A DNA stretch of 29,617 bases. Source: Thermomucor indicae-seudaticae. Taxonomy: Eukaryota; Mucoromycota; Mucoromycetes; Mucorales; Lichtheimiaceae. Under the pieces are notes generated by a model. It was not told the DNA's origin and did no database searches. It worked only from the letters and a program-made list of their open reading frames with translations. Every line of letters starts with the position of its first letter. The stretch's first letter is position 1. Made by a program: the position numbers and the translations under genes. The stretch is taken from contig JSYX01000435.1 of NCBI GenBank assembly GCA_000787465.1, positions 1-29,617 on the forward strand. The letters run 5' to 3'. Of this stretch, positions 19,976 through 29,617 are shown one piece after another.

Positions 19976-21698
19976 ATGGAGACTGCACCTGCATCGAACG
20001 AAGCGCATAATATGCTCCGAAATGAGTCAGCAATGCGCCACAGTCCGAAACTTCCTTTAGGGTCTTCGAGCTCTACGCTTGGCAGCGGCGAGCAGACAGA
20101 CATTGTCAGCAGCGGGACCGTGCCAGTGGACGACAGCCCTATGGGCGCGACAGCAGTACAGCAGGGTACAACAGAAAACGACGCCGTGAACGAAGTGGAG
20201 GATTCTTCGCTGGCTTCACCACTGTCTTCTGTCCCGGACGACTTATCCCTATCGCGCTCTGCATCTCCCGAGCCAGCAGCTGATTCAGGAAAGAAACGAA
20301 AGCAATCGAGAGAGGACAACAGCCATCGCAAAGGAAATGAGCCGGCAGGTCCTTCCAAGAAACAACGATCGCAATCAACCAAATCTCCCAAGAAGAAGAG
20401 GAAGGACAACCCGTCTTCTTGGAATAAAAGCAAGAATGGCGACGGACAAGAGGTTCAGCGCATGGAACCTAAAGGTTTCACGTCGGCTGAAGACGCAGCA
20501 CAGACAAAGCCAGTTGACGCCAAGGTTGATGCAGAGACCGCAGCTACTCCTTTTGCAATGCGTGAGCAAGCAGCCAATGGCGCGGACGACCCGAAGCATG
20601 GCGACGAACAGCCTGTCAAAGCAGAAGCGAGTTCTGACGCTTCATTAACGTCCGACGCAAAGCCTGCGAGCGCACCGGCTGAGCTGGATAGTCCAGAAGA
20701 CGCCTCGCCGAAAGACGACGTTTCTACAAAAGAAGGTTAGTTGGTGGTTGAGGAGCGCTTATTTTTTTTTGACGAATTTCATACGCCGACACGTCTGCAC
20801 TGTAGATCAGCAGCAACAGTGGCATAGAGAAGCGTTGGAAGCACTTACCAAGATCGAGATCGAGTTTGCCAGACTTCGAGACAAGTAAGGATTGAGATTT
20901 CTTACACACACGCGCACAGAATAATAACTGAATAATGGTATATAGAATGTACCGAGAGAAAATGGCTGAACTGAATGCGGAGGCTCAAATGGTCGCTGAT
21001 GGTAGGTGCCTCGGACAGGACGGTTCGCATAACAGTGATAAACAAAAAATCTTGCAGGAACACATCCGGAGCTTGTAGCGCTCATGAAAAAGATTGAGGA
21101 AAAGAAAGAACAGCGTATAAAATCCGCTGAAGCATGGCGTCGGCATCAACGCCTCAATTTTCAGAAGCAATTTCAAGGCCTTGAATACCAAGCCAATGTC
21201 ACTTTTATTGTAAGTACGCAAAGCTTGAAAAGTATTTTTCTAATTGTTGCTAACAGCGCTTTGTAGGCACGCAGTAATGAATTAAGAAGAAACCTTTTAC
21301 AGAGCCTGAACGAACAACGGTGGCGTGTCGACGATGAGCATGCGAAACTTAGTGAAGCAGCACAAAGTAAGAGAGAAAAAAATCTGTCTGTAAAAGCGCG
21401 GCAGGCTTGCTTACCATGCGTTATCAGTGTCTGAAAGTCTGTACCCTAATCCGTATCTACTGTTGAACCGGAAGCGAGAGCAAGAGGCCGAAGCCGATGA
21501 GCTGCGATACGTCCATGCAAAGGCAGGCTTTCCCAGAGCACCCATGGCTTCTGGTTTATCGTCAGAAGAAGCTGACCAAGACCTGGCAGAATTAAGGGTA
21601 AGCTATATATATAAGCTTTTTGATGGCCATCAGGTTTCATAACAATATTTTCACGTTAGGCATCGAATATGAATATGACGAATAACCATGGCGGCTAA
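19976..21698 (+). CDS. Sds3-like subunit of the Rpd3/Sin3 histone deacetylase complex
   Basis: Seven exons: 19976-20735, 20806-20884, 20946-21001, 21058-21209, 21267-21366, 21428-21597, 21660-21698; 451 residues. The first 253 residues are disordered, Ser/Ala/Asp-rich with basic clusters (KKRK, KKKRK) that may serve as nuclear localisation signals. Residues about 255-440 match the Sds3/BRMS1 domain: EALTKIEIEFARLRDKMYRE, then the hallmark GTHPEL, a long charged coiled coil and an ESLYPNPYLLLNRKREQE segment. Such proteins scaffold the Sin3-Rpd3 deacetylase. Start: the ATG at 19976 is the first in the frame, but an upstream exon from 19797 is possible. End: the last exon adds 12 residues (ASNMNMT...) before TAA; an alternative acceptor after TTACCGAAG near 21725 would instead give a longer basic tail ending at about 21882. 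Both are in frame, so the C-terminus is uncertain. Confidence 0.86.
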
Positions 21699-22173
21699 AA
21701 CAAGCAATAACCTTTACCGAAGAAGAAAAAAAAGGCAAGGTCGGAAGAAAAGGCAGTTCTGGCCCTGGAAAGCGCGCTTTACGGGCGACTACTCCTGGTT
21801 TTTGTTATAAAGAAACGGCGTCAGCTTGCTGAGATGTCCGAAAGAGCAGCGTCGCGCGCTCCCTCCCTCCCTCCCTCGATGTAAATATCGGGGGGGAGTG
21901 GCAAGCATCACTTTCACTGGGCCTGACGTACAGCGACACATTGATAACTATGGAGGAGAAGAAGATGATATTAACACCGACGATAATAAAGGGTTAAAGC
22001 TCTGCTGGGCAGTGTGAGCTCTGATGCTGGTTTTTGTTCCGTGTTATAAGTGGTGGACAATTTCATACGTGAAACCGCCACTTAAATTGGGGGGAATTTT
22101 CATGAATGCAGCAAACAACAATAAAGCTGAGTTTCGCTATTCTTTTTTCTCTGCAACAATTAATGCTCAAAGT
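21699..22173. other. Intergenic between the Sds3-like and AP180-like genes
   Basis: 475 bases that must hold the end of the Sds3-like transcript and the promoter of the AP180-like gene. A CCCT tandem run (about 21858-21876) is the only repeat. All three plus frames stay open over about 21720-21810, so a further coding exon of the upstream gene cannot be excluded. Confidence 0.4.
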
Positions 22174-24072
22174 ATGGAAACTGCCGTAAGAAAAGCAACG
22201 CGTCTGGAGTACCAGCCTTCCAAGCGGAAGCATTTGCAAAGTAGAGTGCGATCTGTCATTTCGGGGAAATCTGTGTTGACCATTATGTGTGTGTGCATAC
22301 AGCACTTATTTCAGCGACGCACCGAGACCCAATAAGCATTGAACCTATAATGTCGTTGCTCATGAAACGGCTAAAGGAGCACTCCTGGATTGTACGTTGG
22401 CAAAGAGAGAGATGAGGTTGGGGCAGCCGTGGCAAACAGGATTAACGTAATGACATGTTGCTTCATGATTAGATCACATTCAAGGTGCTGATTATCATTC
22501 ATACGCTGATACGAGAAGGAAGCGGGAACGTAGCATTGGAATACCTTGCGCGGCATCCTGCCATACTCGATACAACCTATCTTCGAGAAAAATCATCCAG
22601 TGGGTTTTGTCTTGCATGAATCGGGGTTACACGTACCTATCATCGGAACTCATTGCGCGTCGCATAACGCACTGTAGATTTTGTGCAAGTCCAGAACATC
22701 CGGGCGTACAGAGAGTACCTGCAGCGAAGAGCCGACGCATTTATCGAAGCGCGAGCGGATCATATAAAGGATGTGTTGATGAATAAAATAAGTCGATTAA
22801 AAACGCTGTCCGTATCTGACGGTCTATTAAAAGAGACGGCTGTGCTGCAGAAACAGATTACGTTCATACTCGGTACCAGGGTAGGTAGGAATAATTAGGC
22901 CAACATTGATCTCTGGGGAAATAGGAATAGGGCTAAGACGTAAACCCTTTTTTTTTCTTATTGTCAAGCTATCTGTGGGTGGAGTGGAGAATGCGATAAG
23001 CTTACATGCGTATAAGCTCATACTGGAGGATCTGTTACAAAGCTTTCAAGCGCTTAATGAGAGTATTGTGAATATCCTTGGTAAACGGAAAAAAGCAGCA
23101 TGAACCGACCTCATAGGAGGATCTACTTATGCGATCATATGCAGAACACTATTTTGCTATGAGCAAATCGGATGCACAAACGTCCTTGGGCATCTACAAG
23201 CGATTTGCTAGGCAAACTGAGGAGGTCATCAAGTTTTTAGACCGAGCAAGAAGGATGCAGACCGAGCTGCAAATGACTGTCCCGTCTTTAAAGCATGTAG
23301 GTTATTTCCGGTATGGCTAGATAACAAGGGGGGGTATGGTACTGAGATGCGGGTCATGCAGGCGCCGCTATCGCTGGCTTCAGCTCTTGAAGAATATCTC
23401 AATGATGCAGACAAGGAGACAAGCCTGCCGCCGTCATCAGACACAGAAAATCATGCATCACAGCAAAATAGCAACCATAAAGGTAACGAGAAATAGCATG
23501 CAAGTGGATCTGATAAGACTGTTAACCAACTTTTACGTACAGACCAAGACGTTCATGGCGCAATAGCAACAAGTAGCCAACATCAACCCAAGAAGGAGAC
23601 TGTTGATTTCTTTGGGAGTCTACAGAATGAGCAGACAACAGTCTACCCTATGCCAACTGGTATCGTCTATCAGCCTTCTGGAGTAGGATTTCCATTACAG
23701 CAACGGCCATTGACGTCGCAAGCACCTGTCCAGTCTCATTACACTGGCAGCCTCAACAACCCTTTTCGAACCGGATCGTTAATGCCTGGTCCGAGCATGG
23801 CAAGTCAACTAATAAGCGATGGAACACCTTCGCTCGTTCAGTCACCCCCAGCAACAGAGCTCGATGCTAATCCGTTCAGAGCAAGCAGCACGCTTCCTGT
23901 AGCGCCCACTGTCAATCACTATCCACAGCCCCAGTTCACTGGACCGTATCCGTATCAGCATATTACTGGTGCGCCGCAACCAATTACAGGTTTGAATCCT
24001 TTCTCCACACCACCGCCTGTTCAGAGCCCTGTCGCTACAGGCTCCTCAAATCCTTTCAACCCGGATTCATAA
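22174..24072 (+). CDS. AP180/CALM-type clathrin adaptor (ANTH domain)
   Basis: Eight exons: 22174-22240, 22303-22391, 22473-22599, 22678-22880, 22969-23080, 23145-23296, 23362-23482, 23543-24072; 466 residues, all GT-AG and in phase. Residues 1-250 are an ANTH domain: an N-terminal lipid-binding KATRLEYQPSKRKH motif of the K-x9-K-x-K-H type for phosphatidylinositol 4,5-bisphosphate, then TLISATHRDP, ITFKVLIIIHTLIREGSGN, a long helix with YREYLQRRA, and EHYFAMSKSDA...LGIYKRF. The rest is Pro/Gln/Ser-rich and flexible with four NPF motifs (about residues 363, 400, 442, 460), ligands of EH-domain endocytic proteins, and an FFGSL piece. The protein should couple membrane lipid and cargo to clathrin and Eps15-like partners at the plasma membrane, as yeast Yap1801/Yap1802. 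The ATG places the ANTH start as expected. An AATAAA at 24113-24118 lies 41 bases after the stop. Confidence 0.95.
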
Positions 24073-24112
24073 TGGGACGTTTTAGTTTGTCACCGTTAGT
24101 CTCCGTGCGAAT

Positions 24113-24118
24113 AATAAA
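24113..24118 (+). terminator. Polyadenylation signal between AP180-like gene and GCP4
   Basis: AATAAA within the 88-base gap separating the adaptor stop (24072) from the GCP4 ATG (24161). Cleavage would fall almost at the start of the next gene. Confidence 0.5.
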
Positions 24119-24160
24119 AAAGTCCCCGTTCTTGGCTTTTTCTGTGAATCATTCAGCTGG

Positions 24161-26292
24161 ATGCTCCATGAATTGATCTTTGTTCTTTCTGGCTTTCCAA
24201 GCGATGTGTTTGTTCCTTATCCGCCAGCACCCGAGCCCGCTTCGACGTTCCGCGTGAGGCCAGATTTTGGATCGTTGCATCGAGCTGAACGCGAGTCGCT
24301 TGATCGATTGGGGCAGCTCGGCTGGGTTTACGGCCAGTTGCAAGAGTTCATGACGACGAACACAGAGGGAGGAGGAGTGTACACACAGGCGTTGATGGCA
24401 GCACTGGAGACGACGTTAGACGAGTACCGACGGGCTGTTTTAGAGCTGGAGCGACGGATCTTGAACAAAGATCTGGAAGCGGGACAGGGTATTGTGCCTG
24501 TGGCGGCTTTGGTATCTGAACTGGGGCAGTGGGAGCTGCTTTTGCCGTCGCTGTGGCGTTTTGTGAGTCGGCCGGTGTGTGATGTGTTGTTGAAGAAGAA
24601 GGAGCCGTATCGGCTTTTGGATGTCGTGATGGACGAGGCGCGGACTGGACATCTAGAGTATAAAGTGGTGATGGAGCGCATACGCCAGCAGTTGTATGAC
24701 GTTCTGTATCGGCAGCTCACGGCGTGGATGGTCTATGGACAAACGAGTTCTGACTTTTTCGTGGTGCGGGATGAGCAGCCGAGCAGCACGCGGTGGCAAA
24801 GGCAGTACCGCTTGATCAAGGAACGTGTTCCGCGCGTTCTTTCGCGGTCAACATGCGAGTCCATTCTGTTTGTTGGCAAGGCGGTGGCGAACGTGCAAGC
24901 GTTGGGTGGTAGGATCCCTGAAGACATGAAGCAGTCGCACCTTTGTCTTTTGCTTGAGCTCCATCAACGCCCGGCTTTTGAGGACGACGACGACGACCAG
25001 ATCTCGTTTTTGATCGATCAGTATCAGCACAGAGAACAGCGGAAACTGGAGCAGGCCGTGCAGCAGATACGGAGGTCGACGGCGGACTGGCTTTTCCAGC
25101 GCATTCTCGTTGGTGAGCATGGGCTGCGGCGGTACCTCGAGTCTTTCCGGAATATGTTCCTGCTAGGCTACGGTGACTTGGCAGCTAATTTTATTGCGGC
25201 GTGTGCCAAGCGACGGCCGATAAAACATCATGGACGTGCCGCCAAAGCAGAGCAGCAGGAGCCAACAGCGACTATTGCTGCAGCTGCTATTTTTCGGCAA
25301 CAGGAACTGAATGCCTTGCTGGCCAAGGCATCTGTGGGCACCGAAGCTGAAGATGGCTTGAGTGGATACAAGCTGTTAGCGCCGCCTCAAGGCGACCGGG
25401 ACGGGATGCCGAGGTTTAGCGACTTGCTGCTGGCGGATACGTGCTGTGTTTTGACATTCGAGTTGCAGTGGCCGATCGACCTGTTTCTCGGATCGTTAGA
25501 CGTGAGCCAGTACAGCGAACTGTGGTGTTTTCTGATTGCTCTTCGTTATGTGCAAATGGCGCTGGGCGGTTTGTGGCAAAGCCTCCGTGGTAGCGGCAGC
25601 GCGGACGCGTTCCATGAACGAGCCGTATGGCGTCTTCGGTCACAGATGCTTTACTGGGTGGGTACGATGTGGGGTCACATACAGGTAATAGCAATGCGGT
25701 ATCACTTTTTGAGTGGCAGCAATCATTGTTAACTAACAGGTATCTCCCCCGAAAAACTAAACAGGCTAATGTCTTGAGTCCTCATTATCAGCGACTGATT
25801 GAATCCATTTCGCTCTCGACGACAGAAGCAGGAAAAGAAAAAGCGCCATATAAGGTTGATTTTGAAGAGCTACAGAGGGCGCATGCAAGTTTCTTGCAGC
25901 GAGTCCGAGAAGGCTGTCTCCTGGTTTCGGCAGAGTGCTCTGAATCAATCCACAGGCTCTTAACGCTATGCCTCGATTTCTGTCAGTTTGTGGAAGAACG
26001 CCTACCGGGCCGGCAAAGTAAGAAACGGCGAAAGGTGCAAAAGACGAAAACAGCGGCAGAGATAGTGAGAGAATGGACACAAAGTTTTGCAGATAAAGAT
26101 GACGATGAGGATGACTGGACTCGGGAAGTGAACCGATTTGAAGAGGAGTTTACCAGGATCAGTGAGAAGTTTTTCCATCTCGTTTCCAAACAACCGCCTA
26201 ATTTAAAGACGAGTGGCAACCTTGACATCTTGCTCATGCAGTTGGATTATAATACATGGTATACCGGGAACCGATTGTATATATCACGATAA
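24161..26292 (+). CDS. Gamma-tubulin complex component 4 (GCP4; Spc97/Spc98 family)
   Basis: Two exons, 24161-25684 and 25765-26292, with an 80-nt intron (ACTAAACAG acceptor); 683 residues, close to the 667 of the human protein. The N-terminus MLHELIFVLSGFPSDVF is the GCP4 start. The GRIP1 half includes YTQALMAALETTLDEYR, GQWELLLPSLW, LYRQLTAWMVYGQ and DFFV; the GRIP2 half has FSDLLLADTCC, YSELWCFLIALRYVQ, RLRSQMLYWVGTMWGHIQ and the closing LLMQLDYNTWYTGN. An Asp-rich insert (FEDDDDDQ) and a Lys/Arg-rich insert (KKRRK) sit in loops. GCP4 is a building block of the gamma-tubulin ring complex and nucleates microtubules. Codon use is richer in G and C than in neighbours, and intron density is far lower. 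The intron has an alternative AG at 25738-25739 that would lead to a stop, so 25763-25764 is preferred. Confidence 0.95.
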
Positions 26293-26527
26293 ATACTTGA
26301 AAAAATAAACAACACGCATAATATGTGGACCACCATTAAGGGATGGAAATATACACACTGAAAGTTAAGCGAAAACAGTTGACTTGAAAAGCTCATCAGC
26401 AGTTGCAGCCTTGTGTTGATCCTGCCTAGGGGAGACAAAATGGTCATGGTATAAGGAGGATGAGAGTCGTTGATTTGGAAAGAGTGGTCGACTAACGATT
26501 AACAGCAATTTGTTTCCTTCCCAACTC
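26293..26527. terminator. Convergent 3' region between GCP4 and the bHLH gene
   Basis: 235 bases between two tail-to-tail genes. A plus-strand AATAAA at 26304-26309 is a likely polyadenylation signal for GCP4, 12 bases beyond its stop. No clear minus-strand signal for the bHLH gene was found. Confidence 0.55.
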
Positions 26528-27862
26528 TTATCGCTGGGATAAAAGACGTCGGTGATACTGAAGTTGTTCCTGCAATTCAAGTAACTGCTTCTGTTGCGAT
26601 TTGTGGGCCAAAAGAGCAGCCATGGTGCTTGGCGCTAGTCGTTGGGATGACTCGTTGTAAGCGCCAAGAACGGAAGAAGACGGGTGACTGCCGCTACTAC
26701 TGATGGAACTACTACAACAACTACTACTACCACTACCACTGCCGTTGCTACTAGTACTGATGGTTGAGCTTGCATTACTGGCTTCTGGTGTGGGTGGTCC
26801 TATTAGTATGCGGCCTTCGAGTTTGATGCGCATCTCCAGTGATTTGACCTTGTCCAGCAATCCCTTGTTTCTTTTCTCCAGGTACTTTATGTAGTCCACC
26901 GCTTTAAAGAGCACTGTGCTTTTGGAATTGTGCATGTTCTTCAAAGCTGGGATCAACTCTGTCAATTCGTTGAACCCGTTGCGGATCGCGCCTCGTCGTT
27001 TCTGCTCGGACGCAATGTGGTTGGCTCGTTTCTCCTCTTCACTTAACAATGGTCTTTCCGATCGACGGCGCTTTGCAGCTGGCTGTTGCTGTTTTGTTTG
27101 GCTGGCGTGATCGTTGGCGCGCTTTTTGCCAACAACATGGGATGCTGGAACAGCATTGCGATCTTGCAAGTATACAGCGTCGGCACGTAAACTCGGATCG
27201 CTTTTCGTGGAACGACGATCCGCTGTGGGTGCCGAAGCAAAAACGGTCGCAGGAAATGGCGTTGCGTTTGCCTTGGCTAGAAGATGGAGTTGTTTCTGCT
27301 CGTCCAGTGACTTTAGAATCGCACTTTGTCGCCGTTCTTCCTCGTCTTCTTTTTGCGGCGTACCCGAGATCGTTGTCGATGCAGGAGGCACAAGAAGACT
27401 AGGGAAAAACGAAGGCGATGATTCTTGCTGTTGCGGGAAGGGGTAAAAGACGGAACCTGCACCGGAAGAAGTAAACGGTACATCTTGGTCCATCAAGACA
27501 GAATCCAAAAAGGTTGAAAAGGCTTGCTTTTCGCTGTCGTCCAATACGTCATTTGTTGGAACATTATCCGGCATGTTGTTCAAGGGAAATTCGGCATTCG
27601 AGGGCGACAGAAGATTGTCGTTACTATTGTTGAAAAACGTGGAATCTTCGTGTGTGAATGGCGGTATATCGAGCGGCAAGGTCATCGAAAAATCAGGATC
27701 TAGCCCCAAGCTAAAGTCAAAGTCTGCACACATACAAGATGACTTCTTAGAATTTCTACAGTCTGCCAAAGCGTGGTTTATGTCTACCTTCAAACAAGCC
27801 AGGTTCCTGGAGGGCTTGCTGCTGGTCATCGGTACTACTATTGTAAAAGGACATTCGATCAT
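26528..27862 (-). CDS. bHLH transcription factor
   Basis: A single exon of 444 residues, intronless unlike most neighbours. The start ATG at 27862 is the first of the frame; a second ATG 11 codons on is possible. Residues 1-270 are acidic and Ser/Pro/Gln-rich, suiting an activation region (DFDFSLGLDPDFSMTL). A basic cluster KRRRSERPLLSEEEKR leads into the basic region with HIASEQKRRGAIRNGF: His282, Glu286 and Arg290 are the E-box contacts of class B bHLH proteins, so binding to CACGTG-like sites is expected. Helix 1 to helix 2 (NELTELIPAL ... KSTVLFKAVDYIKYL) runs to about residue 328 and continues into a short leucine-zipper-like helix (KRNKGLLDKVKSLEMRI). The C-terminal part has Ser/Gly homopolymers coded by repeats (plus 26690-26770) and a Gln/Leu-rich coiled end. 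Target genes cannot be told. Confidence 0.9.
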   Translation of the reverse strand: MIECPFTIVVPMTSSKPSRNLACLKVDINHALADCRNSKKSSCMCADFDFSLGLDPDFSMTLPLDIPPFTHEDSTFFNNSNDNLLSPSNAEFPLNNMPDNVPTNDVLDDSEKQAFSTFLDSVLMDQDVPFTSSGAGSVFYPFPQQQESSPSFFPSLLVPPASTTISGTPQKEDEEERRQSAILKSLDEQKQLHLLAKANATPFPATVFASAPTADRRSTKSDPSLRADAVYLQDRNAVPASHVVGKKRANDHASQTKQQQPAAKRRRSERPLLSEEEKRANHIASEQKRRGAIRNGFNELTELIPALKNMHNSKSTVLFKAVDYIKYLEKRNKGLLDKVKSLEMRIKLEGRILIGPPTPEASNASSTISTSSNGSGSGSSSCCSSSISSSGSHPSSSVLGAYNESSQRLAPSTMAALLAHKSQQKQLLELQEQLQYHRRLLSQR

Positions 27863-28389
27863 GCACTAATAGGTCCGATGAAGTAGCGTTTAAAGTGCGA
27901 GGGGGGGGGGAGAAAAGAGGGTTGGAAGGCAGATGCCCAACACTGGCGCCGTGTACCTTTTTCTTTCACATGCTTTCTCCACTTTCTTCATTCACGGAAA
28001 GTTGCACAACTTTTGCGATGGGCCCACCCCACGTGGACCATTCCTTTTTGGGCGTTCTCTATTACGCAGCCGCAATATCTGTTTTTTGTAGAAACATTCG
28101 TTGCTTAAAGTGCTTGGTTTGCCTCATGTCGCAACCGAGCTCGCGTCTCAAAGTAGCTCATATTTGCACAACTCAGTTAAGAGTTTATGCAAACAAAGAA
28201 CACTTCGCGTACTTACAGTTTCGGTTATGTCTTGTTCAACAGCGCAACTTCGCTTTAGCAAGCATTTGCTACAATCATGCCACGTAAGCTGTCCCAGCCA
28301 AAAGGGATATTTAAGCAGAGGGCTTTCTTTCTTTTCAATATCACCAGTGGCAACACTCTCTGGAACGTTATATGACTGTACGGTTCCTA
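27863..28389. other. Upstream region of the bHLH gene
   Basis: About 530 bases with the probable minus-strand promoter of the bHLH gene. A perfect run of ten G (27901-27910) lies 39 bases upstream of the ATG, inside the probable 5' UTR or core promoter. Short frames on both strands here look like chance. Confidence 0.4.
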
Positions 28390-29189
28390 TTATCGACAAG
28401 AGCCTGCTGTAAAGACTATCATGCAAGTTCCGCAAGAGCTTTGACTGGTGAAAGGAAGCCATGTGCGCGCGCTCAAGCCAGACAAAGAAGGATTTTCAAT
28501 GGTTGCAATCCGTTGAAGATCTGTATATCCAACGGCAAGGATAACTTTTACCAAGCTTAGTATGATGGCATGTTTTCCTATTTCAATGTTTGAATAATAC
28601 ATATTCTCACAGCATGTTGCAAAGTCATTTCGGGGGAGTGGAGGCCTATCCCACAACCTAAGAAACTCAGTAAGATCATACCAGCTCCAAGATGAAGACA
28701 TTCCTACACACCTATTGCAAGTCTTGACAATGCGCAAAATGGCCGTAGCTTCGCCCATTATTGCTACATTTTCCATATCTCTTTGACTGCTGCTCGAGAC
28801 TTGATTGGTGTAATATTCATCCACAGTAACAAGGACCGCGATATTCCGCTTGCTTCTATAACTTTTTGCACCGTTTGGCCAGGGAAGAGATCGAATACCT
28901 TACATGGTATTAGCTTGAAAACGTCGTTGAGGATCTTTCCTTGAGTCGCCTCTTTCAGTAGGTGCTTGAGCGTTTGTGAATCAATCGGCACGTGTTTTCG
29001 GGTCATTGTATACTGGGGCATAAACACAAACAGAGTCATGACTGCATATACGTGTATGCGTCGGGAATGAAGCACTTCTCTGCGAGATCTTTCAAACTTC
29101 GATTGATTAGTTGCTCCATGACAATATTGCAATCGACAGTTTCTGTATTCAAGCGTCGAGTCTGTCGTCCACGTATAATTCCCGGCCAA
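28390..29189 (-). pseudogene. Degenerate segment resembling the C-terminal RuvC/zinc-ribbon part of TnpB/Fanzor-type nucleases
   Basis: On the minus strand from about 28915 a frame reads GIRSLPWPNG, then NIAVLVTVDEYYTNQ, a stretch ending ILRIVKTCNRC, then SWYDLTEF and DRPPLPR. In TnpB and eukaryotic Fanzor proteins the corresponding region is a DEY/FxTS motif followed by CxxC, a second CxxC and a WNRDxNA RuvC-III motif, then a short RP tail. Here the first CxxC is replaced by serines (VSSSSQ), the second (CNRC) is kept, and WYD stands where WNRD is expected. Upstream (29189-28920) the frames are broken, with pieces such as VMEQLINRSLKDLAEKC. No intact gene can be built. Resemblance is from memory of the motifs and is weak; a chance ORF is the alternative. 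Confidence 0.28.
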
Positions 29190-29617
29190 AGGTTATTCTA
29201 AAACAGTATTTTTACTTTGGACCATTTCAACACGGCAGCGCTCTTGCTGTATAAGCCATATATGGTTGTTGAGGGGAAACAAGCCTGCAGTTATTGCATC
29301 GTCGTCGCTTGTTGATGAAATCGCAATAGCCCCGAATTGCAATGGAGCGAGGTGGCACCAGTTTTAGTTTCTGGCCTTATCTCCGTCAACTATTCAACAA
29401 GTCCACTTTTGTTTTGAGCAATCGCAAAAACACAGACACGTCTATATATCCTTGGACTTCATTTTCCGGTGGAGAAATTTACTGGATTTTTCCTTTTGGT
29501 GTGCGTTTATCCAAACTTCATTTTGCGCTTGGTCGTCATGACCTTTCGCGGGGACTTTCAGTTTTTCTCGGCGTTTTATGCTCATATATTTTTGCGCTCA
29601 CGAATCGAAGCTTTCGC
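29190..29617. other. Right edge, no supported gene
   Basis: About 430 bases, AT-rich, with ATATATAG around 29442-29449 (TATA-like when read on the minus strand) and no convincing coding region on either strand. Confidence 0.3.

Noticed and set aside
19882..20433. 183-residue minus-strand open frame
   Set aside because: It lies opposite the Sds3-like first exon; its Ser/Phe/Leu content reflects the antisense of a low-complexity region.
28148..28462. 104-residue minus-strand frame as a separate gene
   Set aside because: No start context, splice partner or domain; composition looks random.
1..29617. CRISPR array or bacterial-type defence system
   Set aside because: No evenly spaced direct repeats and no prokaryotic gene organisation are present; introns are everywhere.

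Overview
The window is nuclear DNA of an early-diverging filamentous fungus, most likely Mucoromycota (Mucorales-like). That placement is inference. It rests on many short, well-formed GT-AG introns (about 44-80 nt), the best matches of the recognisable proteins to fungal families, and one lineage-restricted-looking multi-exon gene of a type I associate with Mucorales. There are no bacterial operons, no CRISPR array and no rRNA or tRNA gene that I can support. I rebuilt gene models by hand, joining exons where phase, splice signals and protein motifs agree; for nine of the ten main models the canonical or GC-AG splice sites give a total length divisible by three.

Layout. 0.4-7.5 kb, minus strand: a nine-exon leucine-rich-repeat scaffold of the septation initiation network (Cdc11/Nud1 family), mitochondrial complex I 30-kDa subunit (NDUFS3/NuoC family), and a short Rab3GAP2-like protein holding only the N-terminal domain. 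8.1-9.5 kb, plus: an HSL-type alpha/beta hydrolase with one anomalous splice junction. 9.8-12.0 kb, plus: an orphan four-TM N-terminal segment resembling an ABCC transporter TMD0, then at once a nine-exon uncharacterised gene with a GC-AG intron. 12.0-15.9 kb is a repeat island without an intact gene: three TA-flanked inverted-repeat elements with related CAGTG...CTCG ends and a transposase-like C-terminal remnant. 15.9-18.0 kb, minus: a low-complexity, RG/Q/Y-rich protein of unknown function. 18.4-19.0 kb: fragments of a cysteine-rich coding sequence, apparently broken. 20.0-24.1 kb, plus: an Sds3-like Rpd3-complex subunit and an AP180/CALM (ANTH) clathrin adaptor; 24.2-26.3 kb, plus: gamma-tubulin complex component 4 (GCP4), starting only 88 bp after the adaptor stop. 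26.5-27.9 kb, minus: a bHLH transcription factor. The last 1.7 kb has no intact gene but contains a degenerate segment resembling the C-terminal RuvC/zinc-ribbon part of TnpB/Fanzor-type nucleases.

The genes are mostly ordinary housekeeping genes (cell cycle, respiration, trafficking, chromatin, endocytosis, microtubule nucleation) and do not form one pathway. Two encode families that act at microtubule-organising centres (SIN scaffold and GCP4), but they are 20 kb apart and I do not infer linkage. The parts most worth a second look are the non-canonical introns, the TMD0-like orphan joined to the uncharacterised gene, the repeat island, and the nuclease-like remnant at the right end.
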